From: Aphanothece cf. minutissima CCALA 015
GTDB lineage: Bacteria; Cyanobacteriota; Cyanobacteriia; PCC-6307; Cyanobiaceae
Length of the DNA: 64,000 nucleotides
Direction of reading: 5' to 3'
NCBI GenBank assembly: GCA_003003925.1
Contig: PVWP01000003.1
Coordinates: forward strand, 62,001 to 126,000
A model generated the notes under the pieces. It was not told the DNA's origin and did not search any database. It was given only the letters and a program-made list of their open reading frames with translations. Positions 46,056-56,363 of the stretch are shown here, in pieces (the first letter of the stretch is position 1; the number at the start of each line of letters is the position of its first letter). The translations under genes and the position numbers were made by a program.

Positions 46056-46279
46056 TCGGCGCCGATCCTGGCGTGCCCAAGCATCGCGATGGACCAACAT
46101 CTGGCATGGATCGATCCCTTCCTCCCGGCGAAGGGTGCAGCGGATGCGCTGCCTTATGGAGGAATCTCGATTAGCATTTTTTGAGTGATCCCTGGAGATT
46201 TTCGGCAGAAGTGCTTCCTAACCACCCCACTTCTGTCGCAGATCCGCATCACTCCCCATGGAGATGGTGAGCGATTCCG

Positions 46280-48361
46280 ATGGGATTTTCAGACACATTT
46301 CACTTCCTGCATCCGGTTTCCCGCGACCGTAATCGCAAAAAAGTGATCAACGATACGTCCGGCAACTGCGAGTCTCCCCAGCTCAGGCGCTCCCTGGCGC
46401 CGGGCGCCTCACCCGGCCGTCAGCCCATTCTTGACGCCCTGCCGGATCCCTTTCTCCTCCTGGTGCCTGAGCGGGATGGCGAGGGCCGCATCACCGACTT
46501 CGTCTGCGCCTATGCCAATGGACCGGCCTGCGTGCTCCATGGCCGCACCCAGAGCCGGATGCTGGGGAGCCATCTGCTGGATCTGCTTCCGCCCCTCCAC
46601 GGCCACGGCCCGTTCGATCGCTGTGTCCGCGCATTCGAAGCGGGGAGCACCATCGATGTGGAGGTACCCGGCTGCGGGGATGGCCATGGGCCGTCGGGCC
46701 CCCTGCGCCTCTTCCCCGCCAATGGGCTGCTCTGCTGCCTCTGGCGTGGGGCGACGGAGCCGACGCCCCTGCAGCGGCAATGGCTGGAGCTCGACCGGCG
46801 CTATCACCTGCTGGCCAGCCATGTCTTCGATCTGGTGATCGAGGTGGACGCCGATCACCGGATCCTCTGGGTCTCCGCGTCGGTCGAAGCCCTGCTCGGC
46901 TGGCCGGCCCCCACCCTGCTCGGCCGGCCGGCCATGGCCTTCGTGCACCCCGACGACCGCGGCCGGGCCCTGCGGGCGGGTCTGAACCTGCAGGAGCGGG
47001 GCCGCCTCGGCAGCGAACTGCGGATCCGCCGCGCCGACGACAGCTGGTGCTGGATGGGGGGCAGCGTCCATCCAGCCGCGGAGGGGAACGGCAGCGCCTG
47101 GCTCCTCTCGCTCCGCGACGTCCACGACGTCGTCACCGGCCTGGCGGTTCGCAGTGTCGCCCTGGCCCGGATCCGCACGGCCCTCGAGCGCCAGGCGGGA
47201 ACCGGATCGACCCTGGCGGTCCTGAGCATCGGTGTCGATGGACTCACCCCGGTGAACGATGCCCTCACCCATGCCGGCGGCGACCAGCTGCTCGCCTTCC
47301 TGGCGGCGCGCATTGTCCGGGAAGTCGGCGATCCCGATCAGGTGGGCCGGGGCACCGGCGACGAATTCATCGTGCTGCTGAGCGATCTGACCTCCATGGC
47401 CGAGGCGGCCTCCCTGGCCGAACGGATCCTGAGGGCCTGCCGGGCGGCGATCACCATCGGGGGCCAGCCCATCGATCCCACCGTCAGCATCGGCATCGCC
47501 ACCTCCGCCGCCGGTGCCCTCCCCGACGAGCTGCTGCGGGACGCCAGCCTCGCCATGCGTCAGGCCAAGGCCCGGGGCCGCAACTGCTTCGCCCTGCTCG
47601 ACGACGCCCTGGCCACCGAGGCCCACACGCGCCTGCTGTTCGCGGCCGAGATCCAGCGGGGGCTGGTGATGGAGGAGTTCGCCGCCTGGTTCATGCCGAT
47701 CGTCTCCTTCGCCACCGGGGAGGTCACCGGCTACGAGGCCCTGGCCCGCTGGGTGCGGCCCGATGGCCTTGAGGTCCCTCCGGTCGAATTCCTTCCCTGC
47801 GCCGAACGCCGCGGTCTGATCGTGCGGATCGATCAGCTGGTGCTGCGTCAGGCCCTGGCGGCCCTCTCCCGGCTGCCCGAAGGCCTCACCATGGCGGTGA
47901 ACGTGTCGGCGGCCAGCCTCGCCCAGCCTGACCACCCCCAGCTGGTGGCGGAAGCCCTCGAAGCCGCCGGGGTGAGCCCCGACCGGCTGCACCTGGAGGT
48001 CACCGAGACGGCCCTGCTCAGCGTCACCGAGCGGATCCGACAACAGATGGAGCAGCTCGCCGGCCGTGGGATCCGCTGGTACGTGGATGATTTCGGCACC
48101 GGCTACTCCTCGATCAGCCATCTCCGCGACCTGCCCATCGCCGGGCTGAAGCTGGACCGCTCCTTCACCTGCGCCATGCGGGCGAAGGACACCAAGAGCC
48201 TGCGGCTGTCCCAGGCGCTGGTGGGGGTGGCCGAAGGCCTGGAGCTCGACACGGTGGCCGAGGGGGTGGAAACCATCGAGGAGGCCCGCCTGCTCACCTC
48301 CCAGGGCTGGCTGCGGGGCCAGGGCTGGCTTTACGGCAAGGCGGCTCCCTTGGAGCCCTAG
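46280..48361 (+). CDS. PAS-GGDEF-EAL protein, probable c-di-GMP phosphodiesterase
   Basis: 693 residues. Two PAS-like regions (about 50-150 and 170-290, the latter with LDRRYHLLASHVFDLVIEVD) precede a GGDEF domain (about 300-430) whose signature is TGDEF (GRGTGDEFIVLLSD), and an EAL domain (about 445-690) with GYEALARWVRP, HLEVTETALL, WYVDDFGTGYSSISHL and GLKLDRSF. The EAL metal and catalytic residues are intact, while the first Gly of GGDEF is Thr, so hydrolysis of c-di-GMP is more likely than synthesis. The 224 bases upstream contain no gene. Confidence 0.88.
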   Translation: MGFSDTFHFLHPVSRDRNRKKVINDTSGNCESPQLRRSLAPGASPGRQPILDALPDPFLLLVPERDGEGRITDFVCAYANGPACVLHGRTQSRMLGSHLLDLLPPLHGHGPFDRCVRAFEAGSTIDVEVPGCGDGHGPSGPLRLFPANGLLCCLWRGATEPTPLQRQWLELDRRYHLLASHVFDLVIEVDADHRILWVSASVEALLGWPAPTLLGRPAMAFVHPDDRGRALRAGLNLQERGRLGSELRIRRADDSWCWMGGSVHPAAEGNGSAWLLSLRDVHDVVTGLAVRSVALARIRTALERQAGTGSTLAVLSIGVDGLTPVNDALTHAGGDQLLAFLAARIVREVGDPDQVGRGTGDEFIVLLSDLTSMAEAASLAERILRACRAAITIGGQPIDPTVSIGIATSAAGALPDELLRDASLAMRQAKARGRNCFALLDDALATEAHTRLLFAAEIQRGLVMEEFAAWFMPIVSFATGEVTGYEALARWVRPDGLEVPPVEFLPCAERRGLIVRIDQLVLRQALAALSRLPEGLTMAVNVSAASLAQPDHPQLVAEALEAAGVSPDRLHLEVTETALLSVTERIRQQMEQLAGRGIRWYVDDFGTGYSSISHLRDLPIAGLKLDRSFTCAMRAKDTKSLRLSQALVGVAEGLELDTVAEGVETIEEARLLTSQGWLRGQGWLYGKAAPLEP

Positions 48362-48370
48362 TCCTCCGCC

Positions 48371-49123
48371 TCAGCCCAGTTCGGCGCAGCAGGCCGCGAA
48401 GGCCGCTGCCGGGTCGGTGGCGCCGCTGATCGGGCGCCCGATCACCAGCTGGGTCGCCCCGGCGGCCACCGCCTCCGCCGGTGCCATCACCCGCCGCTGG
48501 TCGGCCCTGTCGCTGCCGGCGGGGCGGATCCCCGGGGTCACCAGGGTGAAGGGCCAGGGATGGGCCGCCCGCAGCCGGGCCACCTCATGGGGGGAGCACA
48601 CGGCTCCGGTGACGCCCGCGGCCGCCGCCAGCTGCGCCAGCTGGCCGGCATAGGCTTCCACCGGCGTCTCGACGGCCAGTTCGCGGCGGAAGCGGTCGGG
48701 TTCCCAGCTGGTGAGCACGGTCACCGCCAGCAGGGTGGGGGGAGGCAGGCCCTCCTCGGCGGCCCCTTCCTCGGCCGCGGCCTGGGCGGCGGCGAGGGCC
48801 TCGCTGCCGGCGCAGGCATGCACGGTGATCAGTTCGGCCCCCAGCCGGGCGGCGCTGCGGCAGGCGCCGGCCATGGTGGCGGGGATGTCGTGGAACTTGA
48901 GATCCAGGAACACCCGCAGGCGCCGCTGCCGCAGCTCCCGCACCACGGCGGGTCCGGCGGCGGTGAACAGCTCCAGGCCCACCTTCACCCAGCGGAGCTC
49001 CGGAACCGCCGCCGCCAGGGCCAGGGCCGCGTCGGCGTCGGGGCGATCGAGGGCCAGGATGATTCGCTCCGCCGGGGCCAGGGTGGGCTCTGCGGTCGTG
49101 ACGGTGTGTTCGGCGTCCGCCAT
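48371..49123 (-). CDS. pyrF: Orotidine-5'-phosphate decarboxylase
   Basis: 250 residues; decarboxylates OMP to UMP, last step of de novo pyrimidine synthesis. [26 protein letters not shown] and the catalytic [18 protein letters not shown] (Asp-Lys-Asp network), with LVTPGIRP and [13 protein letters not shown] binding phosphate. The ATG overlaps the stop of tyrS by one base, so both are co-translated. Confidence 0.95.
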   Translation of the reverse strand: MADAEHTVTTAEPTLAPAERIILALDRPDADAALALAAAVPELRWVKVGLELFTAAGPAVVRELRQRRLRVFLDLKFHDIPATMAGACRSAARLGAELITVHACAGSEALAAAQAAAEEGAAEEGLPPPTLLAVTVLTSWEPDRFRRELAVETPVEAYAGQLAQLAAAAGVTGAVCSPHEVARLRAAHPWPFTLVTPGIRPAGSDRADQRRVMAPAEAVAAGATQLVIGRPISGATDPAAAFAACCAELG

Positions 49124-50442
49124 CAGGCCACCAGCCGCCGGAAGGTCTTCTTACCAAGCTGCAGCACCTTGCCGGCCAGTTCCGCGGCGCTGGCGAACTC
49201 CTGGTTGGGGTCGCTGAGCTTCTCGCCGTCGAGCTTGACGCCGCCGCCCTGGATCTGGCGCCGCCCCTCGCTGCTGCTGGCGCAGACCTTCAGGGCACTG
49301 AGCAGATAGAACGCCTTGAGGGGGAAGGGCAGCCCGGCCAGGGAGGCCTCGGGGACGCTGTCCGCCTGGGGTCCGTCCCCCGTCCCCCCGGCGCCGGCGG
49401 TCACCAGAGCGGCCGCATCGGCCTGGGCCTGCAACGCCGCCTCGCGCCCGTGGCGGCTGGCGGTGACCTCCAGGGCCATGGCCTTCTGGCGCTCCCGGGG
49501 GTTGGCGGGCAGGGCGGCGGTGTCGAGATCGGTGAGCAGGGTGAGGTAGTCCTCCACCACCGCGTCCGGCACCTTCTCGAGCTTGGAGTACATCGAGAGG
49601 GGGTCCTCCATCAGCCCCACCGTGTTGCCCAGGCTCTTGCTCATCTTCTGCACCCCGTCGAGGCCGGGCAGGATCGGCAGCAGCAGCCCGAACTGGGGCC
49701 GCTGGCCGAAATGGCGCTGCATGTCGCGCCCCATGGCCACGTTGAACTTCTGGTCGGTGCCGCCCAGTTCCAGGTCGGCCGCGACGGCCACCGAGTCGTA
49801 GCCCTGCAGCAGGGGATAGAGGAATTCGTGCAGGCTGATGGGGGTGCCCGAGCCGTAGCGGTTGGCGAAGTCCTCCTTGGCCAGCATCTGGCCCACGGTG
49901 CTGATGCCCAGCAGCTCGATCACCTGGGGCAGCGCCAGGCCGGCGAGCCACTCGGAGTTGCGCCGCACCTCCAGCCGGCCGGGGGTTTCGAAGTCGAGCA
50001 GGGAGCGCTCGGGGGGCTGGCCCTGGCCCAGCTGGGCCAGGTAGGTGGCGGCATTGGCCTCCACCGCCGCCGCGTCGAGCTGCACGCGGGTGCTGCTCTT
50101 GCCGGTCGGATCGCCGATGCGGGCCGTGAAGTCGCCGATGATCAGCACCGCCGTGTGGCCGGCGTTCTGGAAGGCCCGCAGCTTGCGGAACAGCAGGCTG
50201 TGGCCCAGGTGGATGTCGCTGCCGGTGGGATCGATGCCCAGCTTCACCCGCAGGGGCCGGCCCTGGCGTTCCGCCTCCGCCAGCCGGGCCTCGAGCCGCT
50301 GATCCGGGTCGGGCTCCCGGCCGGCGGGGAACAGGTCAGCCATGCCCCGGGCCAGGGCGTCCGCCAGGGGCGGCACCGGCAGCGGCGCTCCAGGCGGTTC
50401 CGCCTGATGTGCCGCCTGATCCCCGTGCTCCGCTTCCCCCAT
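49123..50442 (-). CDS. tyrS: Tyrosyl-tRNA synthetase
   Basis: 439 residues, class I synthetase of the TyrZ-like branch. HIGH appears as [20 protein letters not shown] as [10 protein letters not shown], and [17 protein letters not shown] binds tyrosine. A C-terminal S4 RNA-binding domain (about 375-435) follows. The first 25 residues are low-complexity and the true start could be further downstream. Stop overlaps pyrF start. Confidence 0.95.
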   Translation of the reverse strand: MGEAEHGDQAAHQAEPPGAPLPVPPLADALARGMADLFPAGREPDPDQRLEARLAEAERQGRPLRVKLGIDPTGSDIHLGHSLLFRKLRAFQNAGHTAVLIIGDFTARIGDPTGKSSTRVQLDAAAVEANAATYLAQLGQGQPPERSLLDFETPGRLEVRRNSEWLAGLALPQVIELLGISTVGQMLAKEDFANRYGSGTPISLHEFLYPLLQGYDSVAVAADLELGGTDQKFNVAMGRDMQRHFGQRPQFGLLLPILPGLDGVQKMSKSLGNTVGLMEDPLSMYSKLEKVPDAVVEDYLTLLTDLDTAALPANPRERQKAMALEVTASRHGREAALQAQADAAALVTAGAGGTGDGPQADSVPEASLAGLPFPLKAFYLLSALKVCASSSEGRRQIQGGGVKLDGEKLSDPNQEFASAAELAGKVLQLGKKTFRRLVA

Positions 50443-50497
50443 CGACGCCAGCCGCCTGCCTGGGGGGGATGGTAGGCAGCCGTGGTGCTCCGGTCGC

Positions 50498-51907
50498 TCA
50501 GCCCAGCAGGGCCACCACGTCGGCGGCGGCCCGCTCGCCGCTGGTCACCGCACCCTCGAAGAAGCCCGGCCAGCGTTCCGCCACCTCCGTGCCGGCCCAG
50601 AACACCCGGCCGTGGGGCCGCAGCAGGGCATCGCCGCTGCCGGTCCACAGCCCGGGGGGCATCCAGCCGGCAAAGGCCCCGCCCACGTAGGGCTCCCGCG
50701 GCCAGTCCTTCTCCACGTAGTCCAGCGGTTCCAGCGCCACCGGGCCGAAGTAGGCGGCCAGATCCTCCAGCACTGCCGCCCGGCGCTGCTCCGCGTCCAG
50801 GGCTGACCAGCGCTCCTGCCGGCGGCCCGCCACGAAGGCGGCGATCACCCCCAACCCGGTTTCGGGATCGGAGCTGTCGGCGCAGAGCTCCACCCAGGGG
50901 CGATCGCCGATGCCGATGCCCGCCAGTCCGGCCTGCCGCCACCAGGGGCTCCCGTAGGCGACCAGCACCTTGGTGCAGCGGCCCATGGCCATGCCCTCCT
51001 GGAGGGCGAGCCGATCGGCCGGCAGCCCGGGGGTGAAGCGGATCGCGGCGGCCATCGCCGGCGGCATGGCCACGATCACCGCCCGGGCCTGGTGGCTGGC
51101 CCTGTCGGTGGTCACCGTGATGGCGCCCTCCGCACCGGGGCCGGAGGGGTCCTCGGACTGATGGATCTCACGCACGGGTTCGCCGAGCAGCACCGCGTCC
51201 CCCAGGCCTTCGGCCAGCAAGGCCGGCAGCTGGCCGGCACCGCCGTGGATCAGCTCCTCCTCGGGGTGGTCGCCCTGGGGCGCCGTGCGCTGGCCCCAGG
51301 CCACATGCAGCAGCGACACCTGGTCCGGCTCTGCCGGCCCGAGAAAACCGACGGCCCGGCAGAAGTAGGCGAAGTACCAAGCGGCGAAGGGGGTGTGGGT
51401 GTGGGCCTCGATCCAGTCCTGGAAGCTCAGCTGGTCGAGGGCGGCGGCATCGGGATGGTGATGGGGATGGCCCTCCGGCAGGGACGCCACCAGCTCCTGG
51501 AAGCGCCCGAGGGCCTGCATCGCATCGTCCCAGTCGTGGGTGGGCACCGAGGGCGGCTGCCCCTCCGGAAACCCCTGGAAGAAGCCGCTGAAGGTGCAGC
51601 GATGGGACCCGAAGCAGAGGACGGTCTCACCGGCGTGGGGGGAAGGGAACCGGCGCAGGCCCTGCTCCTCGAGCAGGGAGCGGAAGCGGCCGTGGGTGGC
51701 GCCCAGCCACTGGCCGCCCAGGTCGATCCAGGCGGGAGGTCGGGCCCCGGAGGGCCCGTTGCCGGCCAGCGTCAGGGGCGCCCGCACCATGCGGCCCCCC
51801 ACGGCCGGCGCCGCCTCGATCACCCGCACCGACAGGCCGGACCTGCGCAGATCCCTGGCGGCCACCAGTCCGGCCAACCCCGCTCCGACGACGATGACGT
51901 CCCGCAC
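50498..51907 (-). CDS. FAD-dependent amine oxidase / flavin monoamine oxidase-type protein
   Basis: 469 residues. Dinucleotide-binding motif [20 protein letters not shown] at residues 6-25, then [14 protein letters not shown]-terminal FAD motif [19 protein letters not shown] closes the flavin site. The middle domain with [10 protein letters not shown] is substrate-binding. Amine oxidase fold with unknown substrate; no signal peptide. It lies 6 bases behind the DUF1825 gene. Confidence 0.85.
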   Translation of the reverse strand: MRDVIVVGAGLAGLVAARDLRRSGLSVRVIEAAPAVGGRMVRAPLTLAGNGPSGARPPAWIDLGGQWLGATHGRFRSLLEEQGLRRFPSPHAGETVLCFGSHRCTFSGFFQGFPEGQPPSVPTHDWDDAMQALGRFQELVASLPEGHPHHHPDAAALDQLSFQDWIEAHTHTPFAAWYFAYFCRAVGFLGPAEPDQVSLLHVAWGQRTAPQGDHPEEELIHGGAGQLPALLAEGLGDAVLLGEPVREIHQSEDPSGPGAEGAITVTTDRASHQARAVIVAMPPAMAAAIRFTPGLPADRLALQEGMAMGRCTKVLVAYGSPWWRQAGLAGIGIGDRPWVELCADSSDPETGLGVIAAFVAGRRQERWSALDAEQRRAAVLEDLAAYFGPVALEPLDYVEKDWPREPYVGGAFAGWMPPGLWTGSGDALLRPHGRVFWAGTEVAERWPGFFEGAVTSGERAAADVVALLG

Positions 51908-51913
51908 GCCGGA

Positions 51914-52237
51914 TCAGCCCGCCGCGTCGAGCTGGCTCTTCATGCGCTCGAGGGTGAGGGTCATCTGGTCGAACATCTTCTCGGGAGTGAGGCCGAACTG
52001 GCCGAGCTGGGTGCGCAGCTGTTCAACGGTCAGCTTGGCCTGGAAATCCTCGGACAGTTCGAAGCGCTTCATGAACACCTGATAGCGCTCCATCATCTCC
52101 TCCATTCGCTCGATGTAGAGCTTCTTGCCCTCGCGGTCGAACTTGCCGTACTCACTGCCCAGCTGCATCAGCTGCTGGTAATCGCTGAACAGCCGCTTCG
52201 CCTCGTCCTGGACGATCTCGGAGTCGAAGAAAGCCAT
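51914..52237 (-). CDS. DUF1825 family protein
   Basis: 107 residues, helical: MAFFDSEIVQDEAKRLFSDY, QLMQLGSEYGKFDREGKKLY, then MERYQVFMKRFELSEDFQ. This small family is nearly universal in cyanobacteria, with unknown function. ATG 52237 is preceded by a GGAGGG-like purine stretch (AGCACCCTCCCC on the plus strand). Probably co-transcribed with the amine oxidase. Confidence 0.88.
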   Translation of the reverse strand: MAFFDSEIVQDEAKRLFSDYQQLMQLGSEYGKFDREGKKLYIERMEEMMERYQVFMKRFELSEDFQAKLTVEQLRTQLGQFGLTPEKMFDQMTLTLERMKSQLDAAG

Positions 52238-52414
52238 GGGGAGGGTGCTCCGGACGGCGGGAAAGGTCGATTCTGCAGAGCCCGGGCAGGCCTGGGGAGT
52301 GCGGATCCACGTATCGCTTCCCCCGGCCCGCCACGCCGGATACCGAATTCCGGCCCATCCCCTGGTGAAGATGACCAACCCCCCGTCTCTGGGGGTGTCC
52401 CCGCACCTGCGCCC

Positions 52415-53122
52415 GTGGACCTCACCCCCCTGCTGCCCCAGGTGCGTGACGACCTCAGCCGGGGACTGGCGCTGCTGAACGGGGTCCGGTTGGTGCTGTG
52501 CCTGGGCAGCCGGGCCCAGATCACCCTGCTCATGGGCACGCCCGCCCGGATTCTGGGGGCCGCCACCACGGCGTCCGAAGGGCTGGCCCAGGTGCGCCGC
52601 CATCGGCCCGCGCTGGTGTTGGTCAGCGACCGGCTGGAGGAGGGATGCGGCGTGGACCTGGTGGTGCAGATCAAGGAGCGCCACCCCGAGATCCGCACCC
52701 TGCTGGTGGTGTCCCAGGAGCACCGCCTCGCCCGGATCCGCAGGGCCCTGCAGGCGGGCTGTGACGGCATCGTGGCGGAGTCGCGCCTGCTCCATGGTTC
52801 CGGCCTGCAGGCCCTGCACACCGTGCTCGGCGGTGGCCTCTACCTCGACCGTTGCCTGGTGGGGGCGGCGCTGGCGGACCAGGAGCCCGGCGGCGATGCC
52901 GCCGAGCCGCTCAGCCCCCGGGAGCGGCAGGTGCTCGAGCGGGTGGTGCGCGGTCTGACGAACCATGAGATCGCCGGGGAACTGATGGTCTCGGTCGACA
53001 CCGTCAAGACCCACGTGCGCAACGTGCTGCTCAAGCTGCGGGTCCGGGGGCGCATCCAGGCGGTGGTCATCGGCCTGCAGCTGGGCCTGGTCGACTGGCC
53101 CCGACCCGGCGGCACCCGCTAG
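52415..53122 (+). CDS. LuxR/NarL-type response regulator
   Basis: 235 residues from GTG 52415. Receiver-like domain (about 25-145): the phospho-acceptor position is Asp in ALVLVSDRLEEG, with IRTLLVVSQEH in the switch strand. The C-terminal HTH (about 165-225) is PLSPRERQVLERVVRGLTNH plus VSVDTVKTHVRNVLLKLRV, the LuxR DNA-binding helix. The N-terminal Asp pair of a canonical receiver is not obvious, so phosphorylation is uncertain. Divergent from DUF1825. Confidence 0.82.
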   Translation: MDLTPLLPQVRDDLSRGLALLNGVRLVLCLGSRAQITLLMGTPARILGAATTASEGLAQVRRHRPALVLVSDRLEEGCGVDLVVQIKERHPEIRTLLVVSQEHRLARIRRALQAGCDGIVAESRLLHGSGLQALHTVLGGGLYLDRCLVGAALADQEPGGDAAEPLSPRERQVLERVVRGLTNHEIAGELMVSVDTVKTHVRNVLLKLRVRGRIQAVVIGLQLGLVDWPRPGGTR

Positions 53123-53155
53123 CTTCAGGCCCGACCTGCGAGCGCTCGGGCCTCC

Positions 53156-53842
53156 ATGGCAGGACGCCACTGGCTGGATCCCCTGGCCCGCCACCTACTC
53201 GAGGCCACCGGCCAGCTGCCGCCGCTCCCGCCACGGCCCGAGGCCCCCCCGGTGGGGACCGGTGATGCCGGGTTGGGGGCCGAGGAGGCCGTCGAACGGG
53301 AGCTGCTCGCCCTCAAGCTGGCCCTCAACCCGGCCCTGCGGTTCCGGGATGGGGCCGAGGTGCGCCAGGCGGCCGCCCTGGGCTGGAGTCTCGAGGTCAA
53401 TCTCGCCGAGGCCGGCGACTGGCTGCGGCTGCCCGGCTGCCCCCCTGGACTGGTGGACCGGCTGGTCCGCCTCCAGGGCGAGGGTCAGCAGTGGTCCGGC
53501 CCCGGGGATCTGGCGGCGGCCCTGCAGGTTCCCCCCGCCCTCGTGAGCACCTGGCTGCCGGTGCTGCGCTTCCGTCGCCGTCGCCATCCCCGGCCTGTGC
53601 CGCCGCCGCCGCTGGCGATCAACCAGGCGTCCGTGCGGCTGCTGCAGGAGCGGCTCGGCATGGGGCCGGAGCGCTGCCGCTGGCTGCTGCAGGAGCGGGC
53701 CCGGGAGCCCTTCCGGGATCTGGCCGATCTCCAGCACCGCCTGGAGCTCTCCCCCGGGCAGGTGGAGGGCTGGATCGGCCGGTTCCGCTATGACGCCGCC
53801 CCGGGCCCGGTGCTGCCCCCGGCCCGGAGGCGGGCCCGATGA
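53156..53842 (+). CDS. ComEA-like helix-hairpin-helix protein
   Basis: 228 residues with two HhH-type repeats: VNLAEAGDWLRLPGCPPGLV (about 82-101) and AINQASVRLLQERLGMGPER (about 158-177), each with the N-x-A and L-G/P hairpin features of ComEA-like DNA-binding modules. No signal peptide or membrane helix, so it is probably cytoplasmic rather than a competence receptor. It overlaps the following GIY-YIG gene by 4 bases. Confidence 0.75.
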   Translation: MAGRHWLDPLARHLLEATGQLPPLPPRPEAPPVGTGDAGLGAEEAVERELLALKLALNPALRFRDGAEVRQAAALGWSLEVNLAEAGDWLRLPGCPPGLVDRLVRLQGEGQQWSGPGDLAAALQVPPALVSTWLPVLRFRRRRHPRPVPPPPLAINQASVRLLQERLGMGPERCRWLLQERAREPFRDLADLQHRLELSPGQVEGWIGRFRYDAAPGPVLPPARRRAR

Positions 53843-54444
53843 GCCGCCAGGGGGAACTGTTTCCGGCGGCCGCGGTGGCCGGCGCGTCGCCGCCCCCGTC
53901 CCTGCCGCTGTGGCGGGAGCAGCTGCTGGCCTGGCAGGCCCGTCTCGCCGACCACCAGGCGCCGCTGTTCGCCGCCGCCGCTGACGCCGCCCCCCCCCAG
54001 CAGGGCCAGCTGTTCCCCGGTACCGCCGACCCCGCCGATCCCCTCGAGCAGGCGCGGCGCTTCGATCCCCTCAGCCTCAGCCCCCAGAGCCTGTCCTTCT
54101 GGCGCTGGCCCCGGCTTCCCCAGCGGGGGGCGGCCCTCTACCTGGTGATGGATCGCCCGCCGCAGCTGGCGCTGCCCCTGCTGCTCTACGTCGGTGAGAC
54201 GGGCCGGGCCGACCAGCGCTGGAAGGGCGACCACGACTGCAAGGACTACCTGGCGGCCTACGGCGAGGCCCTGGCCCGGGCGGACCTGGAGGCGCGGCCG
54301 AGCATCCGCTTCTGGTCGGACGTGCCGGTGGCGGTCGCCCCCCGCCGGGCCCTGGAGCAGGCCCTGATCCGCCGCTGGCTGCCCCCCTTCAACAAGGAGA
54401 CCCGGGACCGCTGGGCCACCCCGTTCACGGCCGACCCCGCCTGA
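53839..54444 (+). CDS. GIY-YIG superfamily nuclease-like protein
   Basis: 201 residues. A Pro/Ala-rich N-terminus (1-80) precedes the GIY-YIG core: AALYLVMDRP, then LLLYVGETGRADQRWKGD (YVG with the conserved Arg), the metal-ligand Glu in ALEQALIRRWLPPFN and the final Asn. Key residues appear intact. The gene begins inside the last codons of the HhH gene (ATGA), so a nuclease and its DNA-binding partner may be made together. Confidence 0.72.
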   Translation: MSRQGELFPAAAVAGASPPPSLPLWREQLLAWQARLADHQAPLFAAAADAAPPQQGQLFPGTADPADPLEQARRFDPLSLSPQSLSFWRWPRLPQRGAALYLVMDRPPQLALPLLLYVGETGRADQRWKGDHDCKDYLAAYGEALARADLEARPSIRFWSDVPVAVAPRRALEQALIRRWLPPFNKETRDRWATPFTADPA

Positions 54445-54492
54445 ACGCCAGGGCGGTGCTGGCTACGATCACGGGCCGCCTGCGCTGGGTCC

Positions 54493-55995
54493 ATGGAGTT
54501 TCGTTGTCTTGCCGTCGACCGGAACGCCCCCCGGCCCCTCACGGAGATCTGGACGGGGGACACCCTGGTGGTGGGACTGTTCGCCGGCGGCGCCGGCGCT
54601 GGTCGCGGCCCCGCTGAGGAGCTGGTGGGGGAAGCCCTCGAGGGCTGGCTGCAGCGGCGCCGCTTCGAGGCCAAGACGGGCCAGACCCTCACCCTGGAGC
54701 GGCCCGGCGGCAGCCCGGCCACGCTGATCCTGGTGGGTCTGGGGGAACCGGCCGAGTTCGGGCTCGAGGCCCTGCGCCAGGCCGCAGCCGGTGCGGCCCG
54801 CACGGCCGCCGGCGCCGGCGCCGAAGAGCTCGGCCTCTGGTTCCCCCTGGAGGGGCTTGAGCCGGCGGCGGCGGCGGCGGCCATGGCGGAAGCGGTGCGG
54901 CTCGGCCTCTATGACGACCAGCGCTTCAAGAGCGAGACCGAGCCCCGCTCCCTGCCCCACCAGGTGACCCTGCTGGGGTTGGCGGAGAGTGCTGCGGCGG
55001 GCCTGGCCCATGTGGCGGCCACCTGCAGCGGTGTGGAACTGGCCCGGCGGCTGGTGGCGGCCCCGCCCAACAAGGCCACCCCCCAGTCGCTGGCCGATGA
55101 GGCCGCCGCCATCGCCGACGCCTTCGGTCTCGAGCTCAAGGTGCTGGAGCGGGCCGACTGTGAAGCCCTCGGCATGGGCGCCTTCCTGGGGGTGGCCCAG
55201 GGCTCCGACCTGCCCCCCAAATTCATCCATCTCACCTACCGGTCCGCCGAGCCGGTGACCCGGCGGGTGGTGCTGGTGGGCAAGGGGCTCACCTTCGATT
55301 CCGGCGGCTACAACCTCAAGACCGCCGGCTCCCAGATCGAGATGATGAAGTACGACATGGGCGGCAGCGCCGCCGTGCTGGGGGCGGCCCGCGCCATCGC
55401 CGAGATCCGCCCCGCCGGCCTGGAGGTGCACGTGATCGTGGCCAGCTGCGAAAACATGATCAGCGGCGGCGCCATCCACCCGGGCGACGTGCTCACCGCC
55501 TCCAACGGCAAGACGATCGAGATCAACAACACCGACGCGGAGGGGCGTCTCACCCTGGCCGATGCCCTCGTCTACGCCTGCGGCCTGGAGCCCGATGCCA
55601 TCGTCGATCTCGCCACCCTCACCGGCGCCTGCGTGATCGCCCTGGGCGAGGAGATCGCCGGACTCTGGTCCCCCAGTGACGGCCTGGCCGAGGCCCTGAT
55701 CACCGCCGGCACGGCCGGTGGCGAGGCCCTCTGGCGCATGCCCCTGCGCGGCTCCTACAGGAAGGGGCTCAAGAGCCACGTCGCCGACATGAAGAACACC
55801 GGGCCGCGGCCCGGGGGCTCGATCACCGCCGCCCTCTTCCTGCAGGACTTCGTCACCCGGGGGCTGCCCTGGGCCCACCTCGACATCGCCGGCACCGTCT
55901 GGAGCGACAAGGCGAGGGGGCTGGATCCGGCGGGGGCCACCGGCTTCGGGGTGCGCACCCTGGTGGCCTGGCTGGTGGCCGGCGCCGCGGCCTGA
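54493..55995 (+). CDS. pepA: Leucyl aminopeptidase (M17, PepA)
   Basis: 500 residues. Two-metal active site: KGLTFDSGGYNLK, YDMGGSAAVLGA and the signature NTDAEGRLTLADAL. Cleaves N-terminal residues from peptides and turns over cytoplasmic protein. ATG 54493 is followed by the typical variable N-terminal domain. Confidence 0.95.
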   Translation: MEFRCLAVDRNAPRPLTEIWTGDTLVVGLFAGGAGAGRGPAEELVGEALEGWLQRRRFEAKTGQTLTLERPGGSPATLILVGLGEPAEFGLEALRQAAAGAARTAAGAGAEELGLWFPLEGLEPAAAAAAMAEAVRLGLYDDQRFKSETEPRSLPHQVTLLGLAESAAAGLAHVAATCSGVELARRLVAAPPNKATPQSLADEAAAIADAFGLELKVLERADCEALGMGAFLGVAQGSDLPPKFIHLTYRSAEPVTRRVVLVGKGLTFDSGGYNLKTAGSQIEMMKYDMGGSAAVLGAARAIAEIRPAGLEVHVIVASCENMISGGAIHPGDVLTASNGKTIEINNTDAEGRLTLADALVYACGLEPDAIVDLATLTGACVIALGEEIAGLWSPSDGLAEALITAGTAGGEALWRMPLRGSYRKGLKSHVADMKNTGPRPGGSITAALFLQDFVTRGLPWAHLDIAGTVWSDKARGLDPAGATGFGVRTLVAWLVAGAAA

Positions 55996-56079
55996 ACGGC
56001 GAGGCCGCCGTCCCCGGCGGCTCTGGCGGTCGGAGTCTGCGGCCTAGGTTTGCTTCCAGACCAGACAACGCATCGCCCC

Positions 56080-56355
56080 ATGGCCGTTCACAAGATCCGC
56101 TGGTACGTGAAGGCCCAGCTGGGTGTGCTCCTCCTTCCCGCCGGACTCTGTCTGTTCGGGGAGGGGGTGATCCGCAAGGGCATCCAGACCTGGTCGGCCC
56201 TGGCGGCGGCGGCCGACCAGGGCCAGTCTCTGCCGGAGGCCGGCCCCTGGGTCTGGTACGGGGCCCTCGGCCTGATCCTGATCAACGCCGGTGTGGGGCT
56301 GATGGTCGAGAGCGGCCTGCTGCGCGGCTATCCCCGCACCCCGCCCCGGGCCTGA
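56080..56355 (+). CDS. Small two-span membrane protein
   Basis: 91 residues with two hydrophobic segments (AQLGVLLLPAGLCLFGEGVI and YGALGLILINAGVGLMVESG) and a short polar loop. No motif for function. It stands 84 bases behind pepA and is convergent with the next small gene. Confidence 0.65.
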   Translation: MAVHKIRWYVKAQLGVLLLPAGLCLFGEGVIRKGIQTWSALAAAADQGQSLPEAGPWVWYGALGLILINAGVGLMVESGLLRGYPRTPPRA

Positions 56356-56363
56356 GCCATCTC

